NCBI GenBank assembly: GCA_036734385.1
Contig: DAIMYQ010000002.1
Span: forward strand, 70,008-134,007
Length of the DNA stretch: 64,000 nucleotides
From: JAAYPI01 sp036734385
Lineage (GTDB): Bacteria; Bacteroidota; Bacteroidia; Bacteroidales; Paludibacteraceae
Direction: 5' to 3'
Made by a program: the position numbers and the translations under genes. The notes under the pieces are model-generated. The model was not told the DNA's origin. It saw only the letters and a program-made list of their open reading frames with translations, and ran no database searches. Shown here in pieces: positions 9,026 through 18,656 of this stretch (position 1 is its first letter; every line of letters starts with the position of its first letter).

Positions 9026-9862
9026 ATGAACAAAGAACAACTACTTGAAAACATAAAACGCAAAAAATCATTCCTTTGCGTAGGTTTAGACACCGATATC
9101 GCTAAAATACCGGAATTTCTTTTTGACAAGACGGATGATGCCATGTTTGAATTTAATAAATCTATCATTGACGCAACTGCCGACTTCTGTGTTGCCTATA
9201 AACCCAACATTGCTTTTTATGAGTCTTTGGGATTAGAAGGATGGAGCACATTAGAACGAACAGTGGAATATATTCGCACCAATTTCCCTGACCAATTTAT
9301 CATTGCAGACGCTAAACGCGGTGATATTGGTAATACTTCAGCCATGTATGCTCGCACATTTCTAGGAGATATGGATTTTGATGCTGTTACAATTGCTCCC
9401 TACATGGGAGAAGACAGTGTCACTCCGTTTTTGAATTATGGTGGCAAATGGGCTATCTTGTTGGCACTAACATCTAATAAAGGAGCATCTGATTTTCAAT
9501 ACACAAAAGATGCTGAAACCGATGAATATTTGTTTGAAAAAGTTTTAAAAACTTCTCAAAAATGGGGATCTGAAAATAACTTAATGTACGTAGTAGGTGC
9601 AACAAAAGCTGATATGCTAAGCAATATTCGCACAATTGTGCCAAACCATTTCTTATTGGTTCCAGGTGTCGGAGCTCAAGGTGGAAGCTTGCAAGAAGTT
9701 GCAAAATACGGAATAAACAAAGAATGCGGATTGCTTGTAAATGCTTCTCGTTCTATTATTTATGCAGACAATTCTAAAAATTTTGCCAATGCAGCTCAGA
9801 ATGAAGCAAGAAACATTCAAACAGAAATGGAAGAAATTCTTTCTTCCTATAAAATAATCTGA
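9026..9862 (+). CDS. pyrF: Orotidine 5'-phosphate decarboxylase
   Basis: A 278-residue enzyme of the longer PyrF subfamily that decarboxylates OMP to UMP, the last step of de novo UMP synthesis. The catalytic Asp/Lys motif is DAKRGD at 95-100, after the substrate-binding CVGLDTD (18-24). I chose ATG 9026. The frame also opens with a GTG at 8981 inside the prfA end, but the extra 15 residues (MSYKFTTLRTKQNIV) are not family-like. The HD protein gene follows after 5 bases. Confidence 0.94.
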   Translation: MNKEQLLENIKRKKSFLCVGLDTDIAKIPEFLFDKTDDAMFEFNKSIIDATADFCVAYKPNIAFYESLGLEGWSTLERTVEYIRTNFPDQFIIADAKRGDIGNTSAMYARTFLGDMDFDAVTIAPYMGEDSVTPFLNYGGKWAILLALTSNKGASDFQYTKDAETDEYLFEKVLKTSQKWGSENNLMYVVGATKADMLSNIRTIVPNHFLLVPGVGAQGGSLQEVAKYGINKECGLLVNASRSIIYADNSKNFANAAQNEARNIQTEMEEILSSYKII

Positions 9863-9867
9863 CAAAA

Positions 9868-11100
9868 GTGGTTAACAAGAAGAAAATAATCAATGATCCA
9901 GTTTTCGGTTTCATCAATATTCCGGGCAACTTTATATACGATCTGATACAACATCCGTATATGCAAAGGTTAACCCGCATAAGGCAATTGGGACTTTCTT
10001 CTTACGTATACCCAGGAGCACAACACACACGATTTCAGCACTCCCTAGGAGCCATGTATTTAATGACAGAAGCCATAAAAAATCTGAAATCGAAAGAAAT
10101 AAAAATCACAAAGGAAGAAGAGGAAGGCGTTTATGCCGCCATCCTCTTACACGATATTGGTCACGGACCATTTTCACATGCTTTAGAAGGAACAATTATA
10201 AAAAATGTTTCGCACGAAGACATAACGTTGACAACCATTCAGCGACTGAATAAAGAATTTAATGGGCAATTAAACCTTGCCATGTCTATTCTTCAAAACA
10301 CATACAAGAAAGAATTTTTGCACCAATTGGTTTCAGGACAACTCGACATGGATAGACTCGATTATTTGCGTCGTGATAGTTTCTTTACAGGTGTAACCGA
10401 AGGAAATATCGGTTCTGCACGTATCATTAAAATGTTGAATATCAAAGATGATAAATTGGTAGTAGAAGCAAAAGGAATCTACTCTATAGAAAACTTTCTA
10501 ATGAATAGGCGTCTGATGTATTGGCAAGTATATTTGCACAAAACAGCTTTTGCTATCGAAAAAATGCTTATTAATACGATTGAACGAGCAAAGATTGTAG
10601 CACAAAAGGACGAAAATCTATTTGGAACGCCTTCATTACTTCATTTCATCAAAAAAACTCCTGACAGAAGTTCTTTCGTAGACAATGACGAAACTTTAGA
10701 CCATTTCTTAGCTCTCGATGACACCGATATTTTGAGTGCTCTCAAAGTGTGGTCTCACCACAATGACAAAATATTATCAGAGCTAAGCAAGGATATTGTC
10801 AATAGAAAAATTTTCAAAATGGAAGTAAGTAACCAACCTTTTGACAAAGAGAAAATAAAAAGGAAGGGGCTTGAAATAAGCAATTACCTAGGTATTAAGC
10901 AGGAGGAAGCTTCTTATTTTATTTCCGTCAATGAGGTTACAAATAATATGTACAAGAACAATGAGGACAGTATTAACATATTATATAATGATGGAACAAC
11001 AAAACCAATCAGTCAATCGTCCGATATGCTTGATATCAGCGTTTTATCCAGAGAAGTAACAAAATATTATTTTTGCTATTACAGAACCGATAAAAATTAG
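9868..11100 (+). CDS. HD superfamily phosphohydrolase (COG1078-like)
   Basis: A 410-residue protein with a GTG start directly after pyrF. The N-terminal half is an HD domain: TRFQHSLG (54-61, metal His), LLHDIGHGPFSHALE (93-107, the HD pair at 95-96) and a later GQLDMDRLDYLRRDS with the distal Asp. This set is typical of the dNTPase/YdhJ-like group of HD phosphohydrolases. The substrate is unknown; a (d)NTP or nucleotide second messenger is likely. Position after purM, prfA and pyrF fits nucleotide metabolism or housekeeping. Confidence 0.85.
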   Translation: MVNKKKIINDPVFGFINIPGNFIYDLIQHPYMQRLTRIRQLGLSSYVYPGAQHTRFQHSLGAMYLMTEAIKNLKSKEIKITKEEEEGVYAAILLHDIGHGPFSHALEGTIIKNVSHEDITLTTIQRLNKEFNGQLNLAMSILQNTYKKEFLHQLVSGQLDMDRLDYLRRDSFFTGVTEGNIGSARIIKMLNIKDDKLVVEAKGIYSIENFLMNRRLMYWQVYLHKTAFAIEKMLINTIERAKIVAQKDENLFGTPSLLHFIKKTPDRSSFVDNDETLDHFLALDDTDILSALKVWSHHNDKILSELSKDIVNRKIFKMEVSNQPFDKEKIKRKGLEISNYLGIKQEEASYFISVNEVTNNMYKNNEDSINILYNDGTTKPISQSSDMLDISVLSREVTKYYFCYYRTDKN

Positions 11101-11163
11101 TCGTTTTTGCCGTAATAATAACCTTTCTAATCTCCAAAAATCTTTTTTTTGTGAAAATTTTGT

Positions 11164-11171
11164 TACATTTG
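11164..11171 (+). promoter_or_regulatory. -7 box for the lpxD-lpxC/fabZ-lpxA operon
   Basis: TACATTTG, 17 bases upstream of the lpxD start, in the 88-base gap after the HD gene. A T-rich tract and a TTTG (11148-11151) lie upstream but at too short a spacing for a standard -33 element. Confidence 0.5.
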
Positions 11172-11188
11172 CCGAAATTTAAACTGAT

Positions 11189-12235
11189 ATGGAATTTTCC
11201 GCACAACAAATAGCCGATTTTTTGAAAGGTGAAGTAATAGGAGATTCTTCTGTTAAAGTCAACAACATTTCAAAAATAGAAAAGGGTGAACCAAACACGC
11301 TTACCTTTCTTGCAAATCCAAAATACACACACTACATTTACGAGACAAAAGCAAGTGTTGTATTGGTTAACAAATCTTTTGAACCGGAAAAACCGATTAC
11401 AGCAACACTAATTGCCGTGGAAGATGCGTATAAGTCTTTATCTCTTTTATTGAAACTGGTAGATCAAAATAAACCGGCAAAAAAAGGGATTGATTCTTTA
11501 GCATTTATAGCTCCTTCTGCTAAAATAGGCAAGGACGTATACATCGGGGCCTTTTGCTACATTGAAGAAGGTGTTGTCATTGGTGATAATACTCAAATAT
11601 ATCCTCATAGCTACATTGGAAACAATGTAAATGTCGGAAAAAACACCATTCTTTACTCAGGAGTGAGGATTTATTACGACTGTGTCATTGGAAACAATTG
11701 TATCATACACTCTTCTGCCGTTATCGGGTCAGATGGTTTTGGCTTTGCACGTAATGAAGATGGAAGTTATGATAAAATACCACAGGGCGGAAATGTTGTT
11801 ATTGAAGATAACGTTGAAATAGGATCTTGTACATCTGTAGACCGTGCAAGTATTGGGTCTACTATACTTCACAAAGGTGTTAAATTAGATAACCAAATAC
11901 AAATAGCTCACAATGTAGAAATTGGCGAAAACAGTGCTATGGCAGCATGTTCAGGCATAGCTGGCTCTACAAAAATCGGAAAAAATTGTATCATTGGTGG
12001 TATGGTTGGTATCGCAGGACACCTGACTATTGCAGACAATACGCTTATTGGTGCCTATACGGGCATTACTAACAATATAAAAGAAGAAGGACAAGCATTT
12101 CAAGGTATACCAGCCATGCCTGCTTCTAAAAATAGGCGTTCCTTTGTGGTATACAGACACTTGCCCGAACTACAACAAACCGTTTTAGAATTGCAAAAAG
12201 AGATAAACCTACTAAAAGAAGAACTGAAAAAGTAA
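11189..12235 (+). CDS. lpxD: UDP-3-O-(3-hydroxyacyl)glucosamine N-acyltransferase
   Basis: A 348-residue left-handed beta-helix acyltransferase adding the N-linked hydroxyacyl chain in lipid A synthesis (third step). It has an N-terminal uridine-binding domain (about 1-95), hexapeptide repeats (about 105-300; for example VYIGAFCYIEEGVVIGDNT) and a C-terminal helix ending LLKEELKK. The catalytic His is in QIAHNVEIG (His241), equivalent to His239 of E. coli LpxD. It is the first gene of a tight operon; lpxC-fabZ starts 3 bases after its stop. Confidence 0.95.
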   Translation: MEFSAQQIADFLKGEVIGDSSVKVNNISKIEKGEPNTLTFLANPKYTHYIYETKASVVLVNKSFEPEKPITATLIAVEDAYKSLSLLLKLVDQNKPAKKGIDSLAFIAPSAKIGKDVYIGAFCYIEEGVVIGDNTQIYPHSYIGNNVNVGKNTILYSGVRIYYDCVIGNNCIIHSSAVIGSDGFGFARNEDGSYDKIPQGGNVVIEDNVEIGSCTSVDRASIGSTILHKGVKLDNQIQIAHNVEIGENSAMAACSGIAGSTKIGKNCIIGGMVGIAGHLTIADNTLIGAYTGITNNIKEEGQAFQGIPAMPASKNRRSFVVYRHLPELQQTVLELQKEINLLKEELKK

Positions 12236-12238
12236 AAA

Positions 12239-13624
12239 ATGTCGACAAAACAAAAAACTTTAGAACAACCATTCACATTAGAAGGAAAGGGATTACATAC
12301 AGGTTTACATATCACAGCCATCTTCAATCCGGCTCCAGAAAACTTTGGAATTATATTTAAACGTGTTGATTTAGAAGGGCAGCCTGAAATTAAAGCAATT
12401 GCAGAGAATGTTATTGCAACGGAAAGAGGAACAGTTATTTCTATCAACAATGTTGCAGTTAGTACTATAGAACATGCAATGTCAGCTCTATTTGCAAGTG
12501 AAATAGATAACTGTTTGGTAGAAATTAATGCTCCGGAGATGCCTATTTTGGATGGAAGTGCCATCAAATATGTGCAAGCCATAAAAAAAGCAGGTATTGC
12601 TGAACAGAAGGAAGAAAAAGATTACTTTATTGTTCCCGAAAAAATGGAATTTTCAGACGGTAGTGGTTCTTCTTTCCTCCTTTTACCGGATGAAAAATTC
12701 AGCATTCACACACTGATAAATTTTGATTCCTGCATTTTATCAAATCAATATGCAAGTCTTGAGAATCTATCTGACTTTGAAGTTGAAATAGCATCAGCAA
12801 GAACATTCGTTTTTGTCAGAGAAATTGAGCCTTTATTAACCCACAACCTTATTAAAGGAGGTGATTTAGATAATGCCATTGTTATTTACGATCAGGAATT
12901 ACCAGAAGAAGAAGTAAACCGATTGGCAAAATTGATGAATCAAGAGGGCATAAAAGTAAACCGATTGGGTTATATCAATGAAAAACCCCTTGTTTTTGAA
13001 AACGAACCTGCTCGGCATAAATTACTCGATGTTTTAGGTGATTTGGCTTTAATCGGAAAACCAATATTAGGTAGGATTATAGCGACCAAACCGGGACATC
13101 ATATCAATACACAATTAGCTAAAAAGATTGCCAGGGACCTTCGCAGAGAAGAATCCCAAGCACCTCTGTACAACCCTGAGATTCCTCCTGTAATGGATAT
13201 TAATCGCATTAAAGAATTGTTACCTCATCGTTGGCCATTTTTAATGGTAGATAAGATTCTACGTATAAAGGAAAAAGAAATAATCGGTTTGAAAAATGTG
13301 ACTGGCAATGAAACTTTCTTCGTTGGACACTTTCCTAATGAGCCTGTTATGCCGGGGGTATTGCTAGTTGAAGCGATGGCCCAAGTGGGTGGACTTTTAG
13401 TGCTTAATTCCGTAGAAGAACCTACTCGCTATTCAACATACTTCTTAAAAATAGACAACGTTAAATTTCGAAAAAAAGTTTCTCCCGGTGACACACTACT
13501 TTTCAAACTGACCTTGTTGACAGAGATACGACGCGGTTGTGCTACAATGCAAGGATATGTATTTGTAGGAAGGAAAATAGTTGCTGAAGCACAATTTATG
13601 GCTCAAATAACAAAAAATAAATAA
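12239..13624 (+). CDS. lpxC-fabZ: Bifunctional LpxC deacetylase / FabZ dehydratase fusion
   Basis: A 461-residue fusion. Residues 1 to about 305 are LpxC, the zinc deacetylase of UDP-3-O-acyl-GlcNAc and committed step of lipid A synthesis: STIEHAMSA with His79, and ARHKLLDVLGD with His260 and Asp264 as zinc ligands. Residues about 315-461 are FabZ, the 3-hydroxyacyl-ACP dehydratase: LLPHRWPFLMVD, GHFPNEPVMPG with catalytic His364, and LLVEAMAQ with Glu378. The fusion joins the enzyme that commits to lipid A with one that competes for the same hydroxyacyl-ACP pool. It is a known Bacteroidetes arrangement. Both active sites look complete. Confidence 0.97.
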   Translation: MSTKQKTLEQPFTLEGKGLHTGLHITAIFNPAPENFGIIFKRVDLEGQPEIKAIAENVIATERGTVISINNVAVSTIEHAMSALFASEIDNCLVEINAPEMPILDGSAIKYVQAIKKAGIAEQKEEKDYFIVPEKMEFSDGSGSSFLLLPDEKFSIHTLINFDSCILSNQYASLENLSDFEVEIASARTFVFVREIEPLLTHNLIKGGDLDNAIVIYDQELPEEEVNRLAKLMNQEGIKVNRLGYINEKPLVFENEPARHKLLDVLGDLALIGKPILGRIIATKPGHHINTQLAKKIARDLRREESQAPLYNPEIPPVMDINRIKELLPHRWPFLMVDKILRIKEKEIIGLKNVTGNETFFVGHFPNEPVMPGVLLVEAMAQVGGLLVLNSVEEPTRYSTYFLKIDNVKFRKKVSPGDTLLFKLTLLTEIRRGCATMQGYVFVGRKIVAEAQFMAQITKNK

Positions 13625-13635
13625 CTCTCCAATTT

Positions 13636-14418
13636 ATGAAACAACCTTTAGCATACATTCATCCTGAAGCAAAAATTGCTCCCAATGTTGTTATAGAACC
13701 TTTTGTTACGATTGATAAAAATGTAATTATAAAAGAAGGAACTCGCATAAGCTCCGGTGTTACCATTTTAGAAGGAGCTCGCATCGGAAAAAACTGTACT
13801 ATTTTTCCGGGAGCTGTCATTGCTGCCATTCCTCAAGATTTAAAATTTAACGGAGAAGATACTGTTGTAGAAATTGGAGACAACACGACTATCCGAGAAT
13901 GTGTTACTATAAACCGAGGCACTTCAGCTAAAGGAAAAACAGTTGTGGGAAGTAATTGTTTACTAATGGCTTATGTCCATGTTGCTCATGATTGTGCAAT
14001 AGGAAATAATGTAATTCTTGGAAATGCTTGTCAAATAGCGGGAGAAGTGAAAATTGATGATTGGGCTATTGTAAGTGGGGGAACTCTTATTCATCAATTT
14101 TGCCATGTGGGCTCTCATGTGATTGTTCAAGGGGGTTCTCGTATAGGAAAAGACATTCCACCTTTCATTACTGCCGGAAGAGACCCTATTTCTTATGCGG
14201 GCGTCAATTCTATCGGGCTTCGACGTAGAGGTTTCACAAACGAACAAATATGTGACATTCAAAATATATACCGACTTTTATTCCTTTCCGGGTTGAATAC
14301 TTCACAAGCGATAGAGCGAATAGAAGCAGAATTACCTGCCACAAAAGAAAAAGACGAAGTTATACTCTTTCTTCGTAACTCACAAAGAGGCATTATTAAA
14401 GGATATTTTGATAAATAA
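13636..14418 (+). CDS. lpxA: UDP-N-acetylglucosamine O-acyltransferase
   Basis: A 260-residue hexapeptide-repeat acyltransferase that starts lipid A synthesis by moving a 3-hydroxyacyl chain from ACP to UDP-GlcNAc. The catalytic His is in HVAHDC (His118, equivalent to His125 in E. coli). TINRGT at 91-96 and the SYAGVNSIGLRRRGF segment near 197-210 are LpxA hallmarks. The C-terminal helical domain is present. It closes the lpxD / lpxC-fabZ / lpxA operon, 11 bases after the fusion gene and just before a terminator. Confidence 0.96.
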   Translation: MKQPLAYIHPEAKIAPNVVIEPFVTIDKNVIIKEGTRISSGVTILEGARIGKNCTIFPGAVIAAIPQDLKFNGEDTVVEIGDNTTIRECVTINRGTSAKGKTVVGSNCLLMAYVHVAHDCAIGNNVILGNACQIAGEVKIDDWAIVSGGTLIHQFCHVGSHVIVQGGSRIGKDIPPFITAGRDPISYAGVNSIGLRRRGFTNEQICDIQNIYRLLFLSGLNTSQAIERIEAELPATKEKDEVILFLRNSQRGIIKGYFDK

Positions 14419-14424
14419 AAATTT

Positions 14425-14457
14425 AAAGAGGAGTGATACAAAAATTACTCCTCTTTT
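14425..14457 (+). terminator. Terminator after lpxA
   Basis: Arms AAAGAGGAGT (14425-14434) and ACTCCTCTTT (14447-14456) with a 12-base loop; the T run is short. It covers the GTG at 14433 that opens the glnS frame, which argues against that GTG as start. Confidence 0.75.
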
Positions 14458-14474
14458 CAAATATAGCAGTACTT

Positions 14475-16157
14475 ATGGAAGCTGAAGAAACAAAAAAATC
14501 GCTCAATTTTATTGAAGCTATTGTTGAAAAAGACCTACAAGAGGGTAAAAATGGTGGACGTATTCAAACTCGTTTTCCACCGGAGCCTAATGGATACCTC
14601 CACATCGGACACGCAAAAGCCATTTGTATGGATTTTGGTATTGCAGAAAAATACAATGGTATCTGTAATCTTCGCTTTGATGATACTAACCCAACTACGG
14701 AAGACGTAGAATACGTCAATTCCATACAGGAAGATATCCAATGGCTTGGCTTTAAATGGGCTAATGTTTACTACGCTTCCGATTATTTTCAACAATTATG
14801 GGATCTTGCCGTAAAACTAATAAAAGATGGAAAAGCCTATATTGATGAACAATCAGCTGAAGAAATTGCCAAACAAAAAGGTAATCCTACTACCCCGGGA
14901 ATAGAGAGTCCATACCGTAACCGTCCCATTGGAGAAAATTTGGTTTTATTTGAAAAAATGAATTCAGGAGAGGTGAAAGATGGCGATTTAGTACTCAGAG
15001 CTAAAATAGATATGGCTTCATCCAATATGCATTTTAGAGACCCTATTATGTATCGGATAATAAATAACCGTCCACATCATCGTACAGGAAATAAATGGAA
15101 AGCTTATCCAATGTATGATTTTGCTCATGGTCAATCAGATTATTTTGAAGGAGTAACCCACTCTCTTTGTACCCTTGAATTTGAAGTTCACCGTCCATTA
15201 TACGACTGGTTTATAGACCAATTTGCGAACGAAGATTATCGTCCAAGACAAAATGAATTTAATCGTTTAAATATTACCTATACTGTAATGAGTAAACGAA
15301 AAATGTTACAATTGGTACAAGAAAAATTGGTTTCGGGATGGGATGATCCTCGTATGCCAACTCTTTGCGGACTAAGAAGAAGAGGATATACCCCTACTTC
15401 TATCCGTAATTTTATCGACAAAATAGGATATACCAAATATGATGGAATAATTGATGTTTCGCTATTGGAGCACTCTATAAGGGAAGAATTAAATGAAACA
15501 GCTACACGTGTTTCCGGAGTATTAAATCCTGTAAAACTCGTTATAACAAATTATCCTGAAGGTAAAACGGAAATGATGGAAGCTATTAACAATCCGGAGG
15601 ATGAAACAAAAGGTAGCAGAGAAATTTCTTTTTCAAAGGAGCTTTGGGTAGAACGGGATGATTTTATGGAAAATCCTCCTAAAGGATATTTCCGTATGAC
15701 ACCTGATAAAGAAGTTCGCCTGAAAAATGCCTATATCGTAAAATGTACCGGATGCAAAAAAGATGTTAATGGCGAAATTGAAGAAGTTTATTGTGAATAC
15801 GACCCGATGACAAAAAGTGGAATGCCGGAAAGCAACCGTAAAGTAAAAGGAACATTGCACTGGGTTGATGCAAAAAACTGTATTGATGCTGAAGTACGGC
15901 TTTATGACCGTTTGTTCAGCGTAGAAAATCCGAGTGAGGAGAAAGAAAAAGATTTCAAAGAACTTCTTAACCCAGATTCGTTAAAAACCGTTATGAATTG
16001 CAAAGTAGAACCTTTTTTGCAAACGGCAAAACCTCTTGAAAATTTTCAATTTCAACGTCTAGGTTACTTTAATATTGACCCTGATTCTAAGAAAGGAAAA
16101 CTCATATTCAACCGCACGGTATCATTGAAAGATAGTTGGGCAAAAGAAAAAAAGTAA
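14475..16157 (+). CDS. glnS: Glutaminyl-tRNA synthetase
   Basis: A 560-residue class I synthetase that charges tRNA-Gln. It has PPEPNGYLHIGHAKA (HIGH at 43-46), a VMSKRK version of the KMSKS loop near residue 272, and the two C-terminal anticodon-binding beta-barrels. The frame continues upstream to a GTG at 14433, but that lies inside the lpxA terminator hairpin. ATG 14475 (MEAEETKKS) gives the usual length. With GlnRS present, charging of tRNA-Gln need not go through the GatCAB amidotransferase. No promoter box was found in the short gap, so readthrough from lpxA is possible. Confidence 0.95.
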   Translation: MEAEETKKSLNFIEAIVEKDLQEGKNGGRIQTRFPPEPNGYLHIGHAKAICMDFGIAEKYNGICNLRFDDTNPTTEDVEYVNSIQEDIQWLGFKWANVYYASDYFQQLWDLAVKLIKDGKAYIDEQSAEEIAKQKGNPTTPGIESPYRNRPIGENLVLFEKMNSGEVKDGDLVLRAKIDMASSNMHFRDPIMYRIINNRPHHRTGNKWKAYPMYDFAHGQSDYFEGVTHSLCTLEFEVHRPLYDWFIDQFANEDYRPRQNEFNRLNITYTVMSKRKMLQLVQEKLVSGWDDPRMPTLCGLRRRGYTPTSIRNFIDKIGYTKYDGIIDVSLLEHSIREELNETATRVSGVLNPVKLVITNYPEGKTEMMEAINNPEDETKGSREISFSKELWVERDDFMENPPKGYFRMTPDKEVRLKNAYIVKCTGCKKDVNGEIEEVYCEYDPMTKSGMPESNRKVKGTLHWVDAKNCIDAEVRLYDRLFSVENPSEEKEKDFKELLNPDSLKTVMNCKVEPFLQTAKPLENFQFQRLGYFNIDPDSKKGKLIFNRTVSLKDSWAKEKK

Positions 16158-16161
16158 TAGG

Positions 16162-17240
16162 ATGAAAAATACATTAACTCTCAGAACATTTATATCTTTA
16201 GTAATATTCTTGACTGCAGGCACATTGTTTGCACAAACAAACTTCAAATCAGGTTATGTTATTAAACTATCGGGAGATACGATTTTTGGTGAAATTGATT
16301 ACCGAAATGATGTACGTATGGCTAAAAAATGTTCGTTTAGATCAAATGCCAACGCTCCAGTCATAGATTATAAACCGGAAGATATTTTTGGATATCGTTT
16401 TACAGATAGTAAATATTTTGTGTCTGAAGTTGTAAATGGACAAAGATATTTTTTAGAATTCTTGATTAAAGGAAAAATCAACATTTATGATTTAAAAGAC
16501 GATAACGGATATCGTTTTTCTTAAAAAAAGACAGTAGTGGTATCGTTGAGATGCCCTACGAAGAAGGAATTCGTTATCGAGATAACAAAGCATATATGTA
16601 TGAATCAACAAAACATATAGGCATTTTAAGTTATGCCATGCAGGATGTTCCAGAATTAAAATCAAGAATTGAAAATATAAAAAAGCCCGAACATAAAACT
16701 TTAATTAAGTTAGCTGAAGACTATCACAATGCGGTATGTACAGACGAAAAATGTATTATTTATGAAAAAAAAATGCCTGCATTTACTGTCAACCTTGAAG
16801 CAGTTGCAGGTGATGCCATGTATTATTATCATTATTATTCGAATAACATTCTTAAACAACCAGCATTCACAACGGGACTTCTTGCTCATATTTGGATGCC
16901 TATGACAAGTGAAAATTTGTTCTTTAGAACAGGATTTATTTATTCAAATTTAAATTTCAATGATAAATACCTAAATTTCAGTTATAAAATACCTTTACAA
17001 ATTGAATATGTTTATCCTAAATATATTATTAAACCTAAATTGGCAGTTGGAACAAACATATATGTAGTTCCTTTTTATGGAAGTATTGCATGTATGGGTG
17101 GTGTAAATATAGAAATCAATAAAATGTTATCATGGTCTATCAATTATGATATAGATTTTTCACATAGTAAATATTTTCCACTAATACCAAGTAAACTCTT
17201 ATCACAGGCTCTGTCTACAGGATTATACATTAAATTCTAA
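16162..17240 (+). pseudogene. Frameshifted outer-membrane beta-barrel-like protein gene
   Basis: Two ORFs, 16162-16524 and 16551-17240, read as one protein. The first has a signal peptide (LFAQ near residue 25) and a segment FKSGYVIKLSGDTIFGEIDYR typical of Bacteroidetes secreted proteins, then stops at TAA 16522. The second frame is already open before that stop and continues as FFLKKDSSGIVEMPYEEG and then beta-strand-rich sequence ending SQALSTGLYIKF, with a C-terminal aromatic residue as in outer-membrane barrels. Adding one T to the T5 run at 16515-16519 joins them into about 360 residues. Either a one-base assembly error or a real loss. It follows glnS by 4 bases. Confidence 0.75.
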
Positions 17241-17273
17241 TTGCAAACGTAATAGGCTTTAATATTACAAATA

Positions 17274-18626
17274 TTGAAAGAATCAACTAGTAATTTAGGA
17301 GTAGAAAAAATAGGCAAATTACTTTTACAGTACTCTGTTCCAGCAATTGTCGCAACTGCAGCTGCCTCTATTTATAATATTATTGATAGAATCTTTATCG
17401 GACAAGGTGTAGGAGCACTAGCGATTTCAGGATTGGCAATAACTTTTCCATTGATGAACATCACGGCTGCTTTTGGTGCCATGGTTGGTGTTGGTGCAAG
17501 TTCCATGGTTTCTATAAGACTCGGACAAAACAACAAGCAAAGTGCAACACAAATCTTGGGCAATGCTCTTATGCTAAATGTCATTTTAGGCATTGCCGTT
17601 TCTATCATCACTCTTATTTTTCTTGACCCTATTCTTTTTGCCCTTGGAGCTAGTGATAATACACTGTCCTACGCAAAAGAATTCATGGAAATTATTTTAT
17701 TGGGGAATGTTTTTTGCCAAGTTTACCTTGGTCTTAATAGTATCATGCGAGCATCGGGTTATCCAACCAAAGCTATGATTACCTCCCTTGTCACAGTAGT
17801 TATCAATGCTATTCTTGCTCCTTTATTTATTTTTGTTTTTAAATGGGGAATTCGCGGAGCTGCTTTGGCTACTGTCTGTGCACAGATTGCAGGATCTTTG
17901 CTGGTTATACTTCACTTTACAAGAAAAAACAGTTTTCTAAGATTTCTTCCGGGATGTCTAAAATTAAAAATTGAAATTATCAAAGATATTATTTCAATTG
18001 GCATGTCAAATTTTCTTATGCTAATAGCCGGTAGTGCCGTTATTTCTATTATAAATCTTAGTCTTAGTAAATACGGAGGAGATTACGCAGTCGGTGCATA
18101 TGGCATCATCAATAGCATAGGAAACCTTGGGGTAATGATTGTAATTGGATTTAATCAGGGAATGCAACCTATAGTCGGGTACAACTACGGAGCTTGCAAT
18201 ATAGCTCGTGTTATTAGGGCATTCCGATTAACGATTCTATTTGCAACATGCGTTACTTCTTGTTTATTTTTATTGGCAGAAATCTTTCCATCGGCAATTG
18301 CATCGGCTTTTACAACAGACAACAAACTCATTGAGTTAACAACCATAGGAATGCGACTAAATCTATTAATGTTTTATATTGTTGGTTTTCAAATGGTTAC
18401 ATCAAACTTTTTCCAGTCTATCGGAAAGGCAAAAATATCTATTTTTCTTTCAGTTTCCAGGCAGGTTTTGTTTCTTATTCCGGCTCTATTGATTCTGCCT
18501 CATTTTTTTGGATTAAACGGAGTTTGGCTTGGATCTCCTACAGCAGACATTACGTCGTCTATTCTGACATTTATTGTGTTAAAATGGCAAATAAAAAAAA
18601 TTAAAACAAGTATTCCGCTTCAATAA
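17274..18626 (+). CDS. MATE family multidrug/cation efflux transporter
   Basis: A 450-residue inner-membrane protein with about 12 hydrophobic helices in two MatE halves (about 15-175 and 235-400). It includes VPAIVATAAASIYNIIDRIFIG near the N-terminus and GFNQGMQPIVGYNYGA in the second half, both typical of the bacterial DinF/NorM-like branch. These antiporters export organic cations or drugs with Na+ or H+. The start is TTG 17274: an in-frame stop lies just upstream and the next ATG (17454) would remove the first helix. No promoter or strong ribosome site is visible. It converges on the yigZ-like gene. Confidence 0.88.
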   Translation: MKESTSNLGVEKIGKLLLQYSVPAIVATAAASIYNIIDRIFIGQGVGALAISGLAITFPLMNITAAFGAMVGVGASSMVSIRLGQNNKQSATQILGNALMLNVILGIAVSIITLIFLDPILFALGASDNTLSYAKEFMEIILLGNVFCQVYLGLNSIMRASGYPTKAMITSLVTVVINAILAPLFIFVFKWGIRGAALATVCAQIAGSLLVILHFTRKNSFLRFLPGCLKLKIEIIKDIISIGMSNFLMLIAGSAVISIINLSLSKYGGDYAVGAYGIINSIGNLGVMIVIGFNQGMQPIVGYNYGACNIARVIRAFRLTILFATCVTSCLFLLAEIFPSAIASAFTTDNKLIELTTIGMRLNLLMFYIVGFQMVTSNFFQSIGKAKISIFLSVSRQVLFLIPALLILPHFFGLNGVWLGSPTADITSSILTFIVLKWQIKKIKTSIPLQ

Positions 18627-18656
18627 AATAGAGAATTAAAAGTACAAAAACAGTTT

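Noticed and set aside
8981..9026. GTG 8981 as start of pyrF overlapping prfA
   Set aside because: The added 15 residues do not resemble PyrF starts; ATG 9026 does.
14433..14475. GTG 14433 as start of glnS
   Set aside because: It lies inside the lpxA terminator hairpin and the added residues are not family-like; ATG 14475 gives the normal protein.
16514..16530. Programmed -1 frameshift at the A-run (A AAA AAG-like slippery site)
   Set aside because: The zero-frame stop TAA at 16522 comes before the A-run, so ribosomes in that frame never reach it. A missing T is simpler.
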